The position numbers were made by a program, and so were the translations under genes. A DNA stretch of 64,000 bases from Synanceia verrucosa (taxonomy: Eukaryota > Chordata > Actinopteri > Perciformes > Synanceiidae). Below, one piece after another: positions 36,405 to 49,211 of this stretch. The stretch lies in contig CM056558.1 of assembly GCA_029721515.1 (NCBI GenBank), positions 17,267,240 to 17,331,239 of the forward strand. Reading direction: 5' to 3'. Under the pieces are notes generated by a model. That model did not search any database. It worked only from the letters and a program-made list of their open reading frames with translations, and had not been told where the DNA came from. How positions within the stretch are numbered: position 1 is the first letter of the stretch; each line of letters starts with the position of its first letter.

Positions 36405-36720
36405 CTTATTCTGTAAGTCCGTCACTGGTCGGAATTAGTCCCTGACAGTAAGTTGGATTCGGTTCGGCGCATAGACGCGACGACATTGGCAAATGGACTA
36501 TTTTGACTGGGATGATTATCGCCCCAAATTCAAACAGACGCACAATTAGTGGCAGCGCAACTTGAGCGAAACATATGATGACATCCAGCCTCCTCGGGAC
36601 GCTCTCTTCTGCTCTGTTTCCACAGTGGAATAATATTTCCAGCGGAGAGTCTCAGGCGATGCGTAGCTCTAATCCAGCGGAATGAGTTGCAGCGGACGCA
36701 ATGCTTCCAGTGCGCACAGG
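36405..36720 (-). other. brinp3: predicted non-coding exon 1 (5'UTR) of brinp3
   Basis: BRINP genes typically begin with a non-coding exon. On the minus strand a donor AATAAG|GTAACT lies at 36405, in a CpG-rich stretch 275 bp before the exon 2 acceptor. The 5' end is inferred from a TATA-like box (minus strand TTTATATAAT, 36744-36753), which would put the start of transcription near 36.72 kb. The donor is reasonable and the transcription start is a guess. Alternative starts further right in the CpG-rich zone are quite possible. Confidence 0.45.
36406..36486 (-). promoter_or_regulatory. candidate uORF in predicted exon 1
   Basis: ATG at 36486 opens 26 codons and ends with TAA at 36406-36408, one base before the predicted exon 1 donor. 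A second ATG inside it, in another frame, opens a 16-codon frame. Both depend on the exon 1 prediction and have no protein-level support. Confidence 0.35.
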
Positions 36721-37060
36721 GGTCAAACCTTGCAGACAGACCAATTATATAAACACACCAGTAGGTTTTGGATTCAGGTGAATGTAGCAGGGAAATGAAC
36801 CACCCGTGAGCGTCTCCAGCTTGCTGCCCTCTAACTCATTCCTGTTCTATGTTGGAGAGACGCACTCGGGACGCACGCCGGGCGCACGGAGAGCCGCTGA
36901 CATTGTTGCTGACGGTGCCTGGACTCCCAGCGCACTGAACGTGTGAATGACATTCGCGGCGCTCTCTCTCTCCCTCCCTCTGTAACAGAGCGCTCAATTT
37001 AATTTATTCCAGCAGAGAGCACACTCCCGGTTGGCTGAGACGTAACTGGAGGAAGTGAGA
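36430..37060 (-). promoter_or_regulatory. CpG-rich promoter region of brinp3
   Basis: This is the densest run of CpG dinucleotides in the window (for example around 36460-36490, 36660-36720 and 36860-36970) in otherwise AT-rich DNA. It sits directly upstream of the first coding exon. It contains a TATA-like box on the minus strand (36744-36753) next to ATTGG, an inverted CCAAT motif. Its position and composition fit a vertebrate CpG-island promoter reading leftward. Confidence 0.65.
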
Positions 37061-38984
37061 GGAGGTGTTCAGATGAAGAGAGGGGTGGGCAGGTTGGATG
37101 AGGCGATGGTCAGAGTCAAAAACCCGACACAAGTTATCGGCTGTTGAAATTAATTGAAAAATGGAGTACAGAAAAAAGGAAAGAGTGAATCAAGATGCAA
37201 ATCAACACATAACTTTATTAGGTCTACTGTCAGTGCATTCAAATGTTCGTTAATTAACCTGAACATATTGATTTTTTGTAATAACAGATCATTCATGGTA
37301 TTAAACCGGAGCTAGGCTCCGCCATGTAAAACTATTTTATTAATTCATGTTCTAAAATTCAATCTGCTAATTGTAGATTATTAAAAAGGATATTATTTTA
37401 GTGCAAAGTAATCTTCATAAAAATAAAGCCAGATTTTGAATAATGACTTTAATGATGGTTGTGGTGATGATGACGATCATGAGGCGGGGAGGGGTGTATT
37501 CATCCCCCCGTAGTTATTCTCGTTATCTTCTTTGCCCTCTTCCCCTTCTCCTTTCTTCTTCCGGAATAATCATCACTTTCACCATCAGCAAACTTAATTA
37601 GAGCTGCTCTATCCCGCTCCATCTGAGCGCCCGTGCGTCGGACACTGAGCGTGGATCAGAGAGAAGCAGAGAGCAGGAGGGATATGTGCTGCCTTTCAGC
37701 TTTCCTGCAGACGTTCAAAGGGAGGTTTTATACAGGGATTGGATTAGAGAAATGAACACTATTGAGTCGCGAGATTCACTAGCTCCCAAACTCAAAGAGA
37801 AACTCAAATCCCGTGGCATAGCGACTTCCAGATTCTGAAGTGAAAGAATAAGTTGATTTGTCACAGTTTCATCATCTTGTCTTGGGATTGGGTGTCTTTT
37901 CTTGTGACCCTGCCTTGCAGCCATGATGATTTAGTGAAGGGCAACAAGGAACAGACACTCTTTGGCCTGTAATGTTTTTTTTTTTTGGATGAGGATTTTT
38001 CAAAGTTGCAATGTATCTGGCCTTTTAAAGCTAATTTGCAAACACAGGTAATTTTATTTTTTTTAAAGTATTGATGCTTTTTTAATGGAGCGCTTGTCAC
38101 GGCTCATTATCGTCATGGATTCACAATACATTTTAGGCAATTTTTAAAGCACTATTTTCTGGTTTCAGAGCCCCAAACCTAACATGAGCAGAGTGGAAAC
38201 AAGCCCCTGCAGCTCATATTTACCATTTGAAATAAATCATTTATCAATTTATGTGTGTGTGCAAGATGACACATGTCTGCATGTGTACTGTTCTAGATTA
38301 TTTCTCTTTATGAAAGATGGTGCAACAGAATTGATTGCCAATTGATGGAGAGTAAGGATTTCCATGCAGACCAGCTGTGAACCATCACAGCACATAAAAA
38401 AATCAAAGAGAATGTCAAAGCAAATACCTCATTATGGCGCCAGAGAGGTGCAAGGAATGTGTAGGTCTCAGCAGCTGAGCAGTGACCTATAATAAGGACT
38501 TCTGCTCTTTGAGGCCATGGTAACAAAAGATTGCAGAGGCAGAACCTTGGCAACCACATTCAGTAGATGTTATAACATTTTCAAGTCCAGTATCTACACA
38601 TTTAGCTCAGTTTCTGGTCTCGCCACCAAATTCTGAGGGGACTTGTTAGCCACTGTACATAATGTTCCGCTATGATCACCAGCTTGTCACTAAATGTGTC
38701 TGTCTGTTATTTGGTGCTGAGAGGGTATAAGCAATCGGGTTTAAGAGCTTTTATGTTGAATACAGCTGCCTGCTGCTGCCAAATGGTGCTGAGAGCAGTG
38801 AGAGTAAACCAGAACAGTGAAGCCGTGGACCAGACAGATAAACAATGAGCTGGAACTCATTAGAAAGCTCTGTAAAGCCGATGGGAGCTGTAGACTCAGG
38901 TGATAATTGTCTGTAGGTTCATCACCACCTATAGCCTGTTTCACATTGTTATTGATACTGCAAAAATAATGACCATAACTATTT

Positions 38985-39170
38985 TAATACAATACAATAA
39001 AACTTGATTGTCCACCAGGGGTGGAAATTTGTCTTCAACTCACCAAAGACATAAGATAACAACAACAATACAAAGACCATTTACAGATAGTGTACATGAG
39101 ACAAGTACACAGATAAGTTATGCTACATGTGAACAATTCATATCAAATATAATCAGTACAATACACACCG
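38985..39170. repeat. LINE-tail-like repeat (TTGTCCACCAGGGGTGGAAATTTG)
   Basis: The phrase ATTGTCCACCAGGGGTGG then AAATTTGTCTT followed by A/C-rich sequence is a familiar fish LINE 3'-end type. The boundaries are approximate. Confidence 0.45.
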
Positions 39171-39369
39171 AGCAAAAATGAAACCCATATACATGCAAAA
39201 TGATTGTATATTCTGTTTCAAATGTGAAAGATGAAGCATATGCAAGAATGCCTTGAACTTGCCTTCCTTCTAATAAGCAGCAGGAGGTGACTCCTCCAGC
39301 TGCAACATCAGATTGGACAGAAATATAAGGGAAAAATACCCTACACTCCTCACTTGATATGTTACCTCA

Positions 39370-39722
39370 GTAAACATTGTAAATAAGAGTGTCATGTCTT
39401 CTTAAATACAGCATGATGCTGATGATAGTCCCATTTCGAGCAGGGGATGCTTTAGGGCATGTGATTGACAGGTCACTGCCACGGTCCAGACTGGTCTGTG
39501 TTTTCGATGTACGGCTTTATACGTTTCGTAGCGTATTTTCAGCTCATGGAAGGTAATTATAACCTTTTATGGTCGACTAAAAATGTTTTAGTCAGCAATT
39601 TTTGGGTGCAAACAACCAAGATGGCAAGGGACAAAATAGCCTGAGGTTTCACAATGCCAGTCCACAAACTGATGAGTAATGTCATGGTGACTGCATCCAC
39701 TTATTATATACAGTCTATGACT
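39370..39722. repeat. teleost dispersed repeat, copy 2 (TATACAGTCTATG end)
   Basis: It contains TCTTCTTAAATACAGCATGATG, GTGATTGACAGGTC, AACCAAGATGGC and the end CCACTTATTATATACAGTCTATG. These phrases in this order belong to a common fish repeat as I remember it. The terminal motif is the reverse complement of the start of the repeat at 33326. Confidence 0.65.
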
Positions 39723-40644
39723 GACACAGATATAATGATGTATGAGGAATGTTACAGAAGAACTTTTTAGTCACCCAGGCCAGAGGCCGGGATGCATACT
39801 TGGAGAAGCTAAGTAATAACAGCCTAAAGCTACAGTTTCAAAATCAAATAATGCATTTCTTAACCAAGGCACTCATATAAGAACTGTCAGATCACCAAAT
39901 ATATTTGAAGTTAGGAATGATTCTCTGTCAAAAATCAGCAAGGGAGGTGCGTAGAAACAACTGTTTGCAACTTGCAGCACTACAACCACATAAATCAAGC
40001 AGGCTGAGAAAGTGAACGTAGTGATGTGATCTGTCTGTCTATCTATTGATCTCCTCCGCCCTGTCTCGGCAAACAGACAGTGCCGCACCTACACAAACAC
40101 CCGGGGCCCCAAAACATAACGAACAGCGCTGATCATGGTTCTGAAACAACAGCGAGTCACATGTATTTTTTAAGCCAATTGTTTTTTTTTTTTGTTTTTG
40201 CCATTTTTCTATAGCTATGTAAAGAACAGATGGGGGTACACAACATACATACACTCTGATCCAACACTGAAATTCATTTACATCAGACCAAGCTTATTTG
40301 CACTTAAACATACAGATGAAACAGTAGGAAAATAAATAAATAAATAACCAAAACGAGGAAAAATATTCAGCCGCAAGTCTAAATCAACACTGTAGTCATT
40401 ATTATGAATCATCGCTCAGAAGATACATTCTGTACAGACAGACAGGAGGGGCATGCAGAGCTATGCATGCACCTACACATTTGAGACAACAAGAGTGAAA
40501 GTAAAAGTTATATAGGTCTATAGATCAGATGTCAATGTTGTGTCAACAACTTATTATACTGCCCCCAAGGCCCATAAATGGAAATTTGGGTTTTAGTACA
40601 ATCATGATACTTCAATTCAATTTTTCCATGATGAATAATCAATC

Positions 40645-40790
40645 TCAATCTCAATCTTTGTTTATTTATGTTTTTAAAAACATTTAAAAGCAACCACAGT
40701 TGACCAAAGTGCTATACAAGCGGAAGAATATATAAAACAACAAATTAAAAAAGTTAAATACATAAAACGAGTAAATGAATTAAAAAAAAA
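40645..40790. repeat. dispersed repeat with CAATCT direct repeats
   Basis: Tandem CAATCT units precede TTTGTTTATTTATG and then AACCACAGTTGACCAAAGTG with CTATACAAG, a widespread fish repeat tail as I remember it. There is no coding potential. Confidence 0.55.
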
Positions 40791-42159
40791 AAACACACAC
40801 AATAAAGGGAGCATAATAAAATGTCAAACTTAACTTGTAATTGCTTTACATTTGTCAATTACATGGGTAGTTACTATTACTTTTCGAATTATAGTTACAT
40901 AAAACAATAGTACAATGTAACTCATTAAACTCTATTCAACTACAGCTATTAGCTTCACCATTGACAGCAACTCTTAGATTTGCACAACTGTAATTTTGTA
41001 TGAAGGACTTTGTCTTTCTAAATTGTAGTTCTCTGACCTTTAGTAAAATAATAATAAAAAAGTTAATCTAGCCACCATATGTCCACTTCTGTCTTATTCT
41101 ATCACAGGGCAGACACAGACAAATTCACACATACCGATAGTTCTTCCATTTTCCATTTTGTAAGGAAGCAGAACAAACATGCCGCACCAAGCAAATGGAA
41201 CAGAGATATGGAATCAGCTTTCATTCTCTTAGTATTATGCAACACTGTGCACCACCGAGCCACGGTGTGGTCCAGTGATCATCATACACAGCGTCCTGAA
41301 AATGGTCTTGTGTTGACAAACAGCTAGTACACAAACCTCGGGCTGAAGTCATGTCTCTGCATGAGTGTGTGTAACCTTAACGAATGGCAGAGAGGGCCGA
41401 GGCAGTTGCATTTACTCAGCACTGAGACAGATAGTCATTAGAGGAGGTAAACATTCACTTAAGCCTGAGCGTGCTCATTGATGCCACTCAAGGGTCTTTG
41501 TGAGGAGTGATCAGGGAACAGAGTGAAGCTGAGGTTTTAATTAGCCTGAAAACCTGACATCCTTTGTCAGTGCTTTGTCACAGCAGCGTTGGATTTACTT
41601 GTTGTTTTTTTTTTTCCTTGTGAGCTATGAGACAGGAAAAAAAAAACATGCATTTGCTTGACACGTCTCCCCATACTCCATGTAGATGTGCGGATGCTCA
41701 GATCTTCAAAGTTACAGTATCTCTGTCTAAGAGCTTTAAGACATTGTAGCTTCTTAATCTGGATAAGTAGCAGTAAGTGGTCCAGGGTTACAGCTATGTC
41801 TCGATAAATGCTAAAATGCTATCAGTTAATCGTGGAAAAAAAAAAAAAAAAATCATCCTCACTTAATTTTGTCCACGGAGCATCTCTCAACAGGGTCATA
41901 GCCATATATAATGTGATGATTAAGAAGCCAATAGCTTGACAATGCTATAATCAGAATCTGCATTATTTATTGCTCATCTGGGTCACCAAACCCACCATTT
42001 ATCAACTGAAGGAACTGCTGAGCTACTTTAGTACTCAGGCAAGATTGCACATGTATTCAAGGCTTTTTGTATTTGTTTGGGTATAATACATATCCTGTTT
42101 GTGAAAAAGTCTGACTGTACAAAATCCTGAGAAGACTACTCAACTTCTTATTTGATTTT

Positions 42160-42325
42160 AAATGAGTCTATGATCTCAATTGCTAGTTTCCAAACAAATA
42201 TGTTTGAGAAGAAAATTGTGGGAATAAAGCAGGGATGTTCCTGGTTCCAAAAAACAAAATGCCAACAGCCAAAAACTGTAGTCCATAAACCCATGAGTGA
42301 CATCAACTTCTTGTGTCCAGTGGGG
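42160..42325. repeat. truncated copy of the 39370-39722 repeat family
   Basis: GAGTCTATGATCTCAATTGCTAGTTT at the start and CCAACAGCCAAA with GTCCATAAACCCATGAGTGA near the end correspond in order to parts of the same family as 39370-39722, with the middle missing. Confidence 0.45.
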
Positions 42326-43859
42326 TTCGATGTTAACGGTTGCCCCTTTGCAAATGGTGGCAACCTGTTGTCAAGAAAGTCCCAACCTTGGAGCACATAG
42401 CAAGTGCAGATTTTGATAACAATAAGATCATCATCAGTGACTTCTACATCAGACCTCTGCAACGACTGGAATGCAGGGGAAACGGAAAACAACTTGCTTA
42501 CAAAATAAAGGTATATATTTGAAAGAAGCGTCAAGAGTGCAGTGGATAGCCTCTGTTGAACTGGAGTCCCAGTAGTCTGATTAGACACAGAATGTGACTC
42601 CTCACTCAAGAGCTGAGTCTAGCAGTTTTGAGTCACCAGTAAAAGCATTGTCCCACAGCACAAGCATGACAATAAGGAAAAAAATAGGCTAGGGTCAGGG
42701 AAGGGGGACTGTTTCCAATCTTGATTTCACATTGTGACTTATGAAAAATGTTGCCAATTTTACAACTTTGAAGATAACAGCGGCTCCAAATATTAAACAC
42801 GATGTATCACGACTATGCTCGATGCATTCAAGTGTCAATTTCATCATCTGTTTAAGACGGGGAGAGAGGAGCATGCCCACATTTTTGTGGCTCATCATGT
42901 CGGCCTTTTCAAGTTTGATATTTTTAAGCCAGATCAAACAGAATGGATTAAGAGTATATGTTTCTCAGAGTGCCTCAAATCAATTTTCATATACACAATA
43001 ATTTGCCACCTACACCAAGGAACGCATGTATGTTTATACCCCCTTCAAACTCGCCACAGAATAGATGGCAAGTGAAATATTTTTGGGCACTTAGATTTCA
43101 AGTCAACGGTATGGCAAGTGTCAAAAAATAATTAATGGAGGGCCTCATATAGTCTTTTAACTCCAGACTCACAATTGTATTGTGCATGTAGAGGAGAGTA
43201 GGAACAGGAAATGAATCAGTGCTGCAAGGTAGTTTCAGAGCTCCGTGGTACTGTACCTTCTTTCCTTCATTCATTTTTTTTTTTTTTTTAATGGTAATAC
43301 ATTTGATTTTAAGTTCATTATATACAAATCAAATTCTGGATTGTTTTTCTATTTTATTTAATATTTATATTATTTTTATTGATTTATCCTCCTTTATTTC
43401 TATACAAAATATTTTTTATCAGGTTAGTGAAAACATGCAGAAATATATAAACAACACACATATCTGCAGATTCCATCCTCACCTGTCATCAGCTGAGAAA
43501 ATAACAGATGTTTGATGAGAGCTTGTAAAGCCATTATACAGTATAAACACGTACAAAATGTGTGTGTGATTTTATTCACAACATGCATATATGTGCGATG
43601 ATCTGCAATAATATCCAATTTCTGTTGTTGTGGATTTTTATGATTATGTTTCTTTAACATTTGTTTTATTTATGATCTTCAACTCTGTCTCCTACAAAAT
43701 GACAAATATAATTTAAAGGAGATGTAACTGTCACCTTGATGATCAATTTTCACCACATCACACCACAAGCAGCATTTGTTACACAAGATATTTTCTAATG
43801 TATTTTAGCTGAAAAGACCTAAGAAAATGGCTGTACAATACAAATATACACAGTGTGTG

Positions 43860-43881
43860 GTTTTTTTTTTTTTTTTTTTTT
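43860..43881. repeat. T homopolymer
   Basis: About 21 consecutive T after GTGTGTGG. Confidence 0.9.
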
Positions 43882-45990
43882 GTCATGTATACTGTACATA
43901 CGTTTTGCATATACATACATTTATGCATGATACATTTTCAACTGCAACTAAATCATGGACATGTTTATTGCAGATCCTTCATGGGTTTTTCATATTTCTA
44001 TACATTTTCTTAGTTCAAATTTGTTATGTCATATGCTTACTTTACAATTCCCATTACCCATTCATGCAAAGGCAGTATATTGGAAGCAAGAGTGAACAAG
44101 TGCAAGGTAGAAAATAATAGAATGTGTCAGTCTTTGCTCAGGGGGAGAGCCTCATAGCTCTCCTTACAGCCTCCCCAGATGCTCGCCCTCTCCCTGTTGT
44201 TCCTTCTCTTACTGAATGATCCTGACATTCACATATTCAGTCAAAAAAGCAGTAGCAGCCAGTGGGTTTGTGTGCACTTGTGCATGTGTGCCTGCATGAG
44301 TGTGTGTATGTGATATGATAAGGAACCTGTGTGAAATTGTTTCCCACTATTTAGGCTTGCAGACATTTCACCTCATCAGGGAGTTGAGTTCATTTGCAGG
44401 AGCAAAATTGTTATTTGCAAATGTGGCCACTCCAATTGAAAAAAACATTAACTTCAGAGATTGAAATATATACGGTGTTGCATAGTAAAATGTAAACATT
44501 TTTTAGAGTGGGGGAAAAAGTGGCTAACAAGCAAACGACCAAACTCCAGAATGTCAAACTTTCAAGATGTGCTGAAAGCAATTATACCACAATTCTTGCT
44601 TTCCTGTTGTTGAGCCTGGATATGAGGCAAGTATTGACACAATCACCCAAATTGCTGAATTGATGCTGCTTCATCCACTAACAATGTGCATAATGACAGC
44701 ATAAGAGCTGAGAAGATGTTGCTTTAAACATACCATGGGCGTCAGTATTATCACTGAAATTGACCAAAACAACAAGTTAGAAAACACATAACATAAGAAC
44801 TCATGCCTTAAGATGTGTGGAGCAGCTCTACCTTTAACAGCAGAAATTGTTGTTAGAAATTATTATTGCATTGTTCAAATTATTATCACTGAGAAGAACC
44901 CCAAGCACAATATTTCTCATTCATGTTCACCTGATTAAATGGCAATTCACAGTTGTTTAATTTATGGTTGTTGGCTGAAATATTCCCTTTATAAATTGTA
45001 TACATACATAAACAAAAAGGGACAGATACAAATGTTTACTTATCTCTCTGGCTAATACCCCACTACAATAACTCCTGTTTTTAGCTTAGCAACCAGTTTC
45101 ATTTTTGTCCAGTTGGGCTGAGTGTTGTTAAGGGTCTCATAAAACATGGTAAGAATGCTTATCTGACCATGCAGAATGCTTGGCTGGCACTACCCATTGT
45201 ACAAACCTTGTTAGTGTTTTCCTCTCTCTTCTGTTTTTACCTTTTTTTAGAGTTATTCCCCCTTGATGCTGGTCTGCATTTGCAGGGGGGCCAAGGACGA
45301 TTCATTCCCTCCGGATAAAGAAAAACAAACAATTCAACAGTGATGGAGAATTTTTTTTTTTTCACAAAAAAAAAAAAACAGTCTTAGTAGGACATTGTCT
45401 CGGTTTATAGAGAACATAGGTCAGGGATAGAATGTGCCCAGCCTCTGCCTGTGGCGACTGGCTGCTGATAAATGACCTCAGTCAACAGCCTCCAGTCTTG
45501 TGCAGTGTCCAGCTGAAATACCCCAGAGCTCTGCTCCAATCCTCTCCATGCAGAGAACATATTGTACACAAGCCTGATTGGATTCCGTATTGCTCACCCA
45601 TTGTGAGTGTTAACTGCCATCAGAGTATGCAAAGGGGCCAAATGGCTTAGTACAATCAGTCTGTTTTGCACTCTCGTGACAGCTGATAAAGCATGTAAGA
45701 TGGACTTCTTGCCCATATGTTTCTATAAAAGAAACCCCCAAAATTGACAAAAGCATGTTTTGAACAGGCACTTTCAGTATGAGTGCTGAATATGATTGTA
45801 TCCTAATATAATAAGGTTCCAAAAAGGACATAAAAAACAATAAATGGGACAGTAAAGTTAAATATTTGCTTTCTTTCAACTCGTTTACTTCATATTTTAC
45901 AAGAAATAGCCACAAAACTACCATTGCAACTAACGGTAATTATATGCAGAAAACAGTTTCCAATGTGCTTCTTTTGTTGATCTACCCCCC

Positions 45991-46023
45991 AAAATAAATA
46001 AATAAATAAATAAATAAATAAAA
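45991..46023. repeat. (AAAT)n microsatellite
   Basis: About eight AAAT units. Confidence 0.95.
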
Positions 46024-47565
46024 CATAACAATTGCTTTTCATGTGCCAGAGGCTGGAACCAGAGTACTTTGGGAAGCTTGCTGAAGTGTATATTTTTTTC
46101 TGTAAAAAAAATGACTGAATGAAAAAAATGAACTTTCTCTCAACCAAGTAAATATTTCAGCGAACCTGCTGAAATTATTAAAGCAGCACAAAGTGAGATT
46201 TTTTTTGCATCAATAAGGGATTAAATGACTACAACCCTTTTTGCCCTTCTTGGTAACCCTAAAAATAAATGTCAAAAGGAGTTACTCTTATCACATGATC
46301 ATGTCTTACCAACAAGTACATCATGAAATATTCATAGGTTTAAAATGTGGGTGATTGTGCTCATAAACTGGGCATGAAGCAGCAGAGAAACCAGAGTGAT
46401 GTGAGAAGGGAAGATAATGAGGTAAATATTGGCCTTTTGAATACTTCGTTTGTGCTGCACAAGATGTTTGCAGTAATTTTGTGGTCATTGTTTGCTCCCA
46501 TTCCATCTCTAACGACCTCGTTATGGGTCATGACTGCTTTGGGGGAGAATCTGCAGCAGCTAACTCGTTAAGTTATAATGACACACAAACTTAATCTGTG
46601 GAAAGAAGATTTCCATTGTTGGGTAAACTAATAATTGCCCTTTATAGTATTCAATTTAACTTTTTCATTTCTTCTCACACTTATCACATACTGAAGTCAT
46701 GCATGATGAATTAAATATACATTTTATTTTAAAATTCTTGGGATTATTACCTTGACAAATTGTGGTATTGCTCAATCTTATGCTGCAGGCTGTAATCAGT
46801 CTTATTAGAATGAAGACATGGATTATTGAGTTTCCAATGGTACTTTATCCTAAAGCTGTGAACATGGCATGGTTACATCTTGTGTCCTGCTCTAATTTGT
46901 GCCATACAATGGTCATCGTTTGTATATTTTGCTTTATTCATGTTGTCCGTGTCTGAAAAAAATCCTCCCAGGTTGTATTTATGAATTCCTTTTGATTATG
47001 CTTTTCATATGGAACAACATAATACCATAATTTTATCAGAGACCATATGTCCCTGCAATACTGCAATTACTCAGCAGTAAGATTATAACCAGCACACAAC
47101 AGACTGCAGTGAGATTTAATGGAATGACTGCAGATGGATGAGTGGTTAGAGCTAATGCTGCAGTGGGATGGACTGAACAGGTTAAATATAGTATATTCAA
47201 CGTGTGTGTGGCAGTTTGTGTGACAGACTGTGTGTTTGGCTGTGAGGCATGGCCAGATGCTGTTTTGGGACAAGCTCTCAGGAGAATAAAAGGCTTGGCT
47301 CTCGAAGACCTCATCAGCTGCCATCAACACTGGGACAGTGCAGAGAAAACCAAATTACATGTGATCACAAACACTTACAGAATAAATGGAATGTTGTGAT
47401 TTGAGGGTGTTGCTGGGAAATGACTGACACCGGTGGAGACTGCAGGGACCTGAGCGGTCTCAAATCAGGCTAGGAAGACATAAGATGAGAGAAATTCATA
47501 ACACGTGTGAGGCGAAAAATGGTTTGCACTTAAATAGAGCGTTTCTTTTTTAATGGACAAATCAC

Positions 47566-47738
47566 TTTCCTACTTGAAAGGGGCATTTCATTCACACACT
47601 GATTCCATGAAAGGTGCTGGCCTGACTCAATCGAGGGTTCAGTGTCTTTCTCATGGACTCCTTGACAAGAGGAGCCAGGGATCAAACTGCCAACCCTGAG
47701 ATTATTGGATGACCTGTCCTAACTCCTGAGCCAAAATG
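47566..47738 (-). mobile_element. tRNA-derived SINE
   Basis: On the minus strand an A-box-like TGGCTCAGGAGTTAGGA (47734-47718) is followed by a B-box-like GGTTGGCAGTTTGATCCC (47695-47678) at tRNA-like spacing. Then comes a body with AGAAAGACACTGAACCC and an end with CAGTGTGTGAATGAAATG. This layout fits teleost tRNA-derived SINEs. The internal changes show it is an old copy. The 3' limit is approximate. Confidence 0.7.
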
Positions 47739-48849
47739 GTATTTGCAGGGCCACACACAGTATGCTGGAATGCAGTGGAATATGATTGCACTTGTGTTAT
47801 TTTGTGCAGTAGAGTATAATTACATTTAATTTAAAGTATTCATCATTGCAAATGGTATCAAATTGAAAAACATAAGTGGTAAAGGGGTTATATTAAGAGA
47901 AAAAAGTATGGTTGTTTACCTCATGATGTTCAGTGACTGAAGGTCCTAATTTCCACACCTGTTTTATTTGATGCTACATCATTACACAGGGGACACACTG
48001 ACCATCGCTGTATACTACATATAAATATACGCACAGTATGTGCACCTTTTTTATAAAACCACACTCAGCTACTCTGCATTACATTTTATTCACCAAGGGT
48101 CCATTTATCTCTTTTATTGAAAAAAAATCCCCTTTGGCTTTCATGGGGATATCTGAAAAAGCTGGATTTGAAAATTCTACTGATTTCATCTATAGTTATG
48201 ATCCAAAAGAGTAAATCAGGCAAACGCCAATATTCAGGATTTAAGATATCATTCTTTTTTCCCCAAGGAAGAAAAATGTCTTTTCCACAGTGTTCCCAAA
48301 TAAACTGATTAGCAATACAGAATATTTCACCACCACTAAGAGCCAATAAAGATCTAAGCTTTTGATTGGTAGAGGATGCAGCTCTGCAGTGTGACCAGCA
48401 GATGTTTTGACAACCTTCCAGCTTCTTCTCCTGCCTCAATATTCTCACAGGGGTCCTCCCCTGGTTTTATTTTTAACTGGCATGAATAAATTAATTACTT
48501 GAGAAGGAGCAACAAATGAAGCTCCTTTGTGGAAATAACAGCATCATACACACCTTACGGCTTTGCCCCTATGTAGCACTTTCAAGATCACTCACACAAA
48601 CACACAAACAGATTCAACTATACACAAAAAGCATGCACCTGCTCATAAATCTCTCCCCCAGAGGGACTTACTGTAGCTAATTGCGGTCATGTAACTTGTG
48701 TGTAGCTATATAGTGTAGCCTGAAAATGATCAGTACATAGTGTGCAGCAATGTCACCAACATTGTTTCCAGATATATAGCCAAAGGAATCAACTACTTTC
48801 TAAAGTACAAGCTAGTTTACGGGCCAAGGCTTTTGAAACAGTTGAAAAT

Positions 48850-49165
48850 GTTACTTAGGTTAATACAGCTTAGCTAGACAGGCTGTACACCGGTTTACCA
48901 GCTACCTATCAACTAAAACTCAAGGGAACCAGTTCGCTGGGTTTTTCAAGTTATGTCATCCTGCACCAAGGCATACCCCAGGGTTCTAAACTAGGACCAT
49001 TATTAATATTTTCAAAATCGTTGTTGCAACATATCAGATGCATTGTACAGTTTTTATGCTTATGCATCACAGTCACCAAGATGAATGGCAAAGCTTTTTA
49101 TATTCAGTCACATCGAGTGATTTAGTTTAATGAAGGTAAAGAGGTACACTTCAAAACTCCAAAAC
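48850..49165 (+). pseudogene. LINE reverse transcriptase fragment
   Basis: Translated pieces include RFTSYLSTKTQ and, in another frame, HQGIPQGSKLGPLLIF. The latter matches the conserved GIPQGS..LGPLLF motif of LINE reverse transcriptases (L2/CR1/Rex-like). Frame changes and stop codons interrupt it, and the YADD region is degraded. It is directly left of the Tc1-like element. Confidence 0.7.
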
Positions 49166-49211
49166 ATAACACTGATATACAAGCCTCTGGTAGACAGGGG
49201 AATCTATTATA

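Noticed and set aside
42148..42609. 153-residue ORF on the minus strand
   Set aside because: It overlaps a dispersed repeat at 42160-42325, the other strand is also open, and no domain is recognised.
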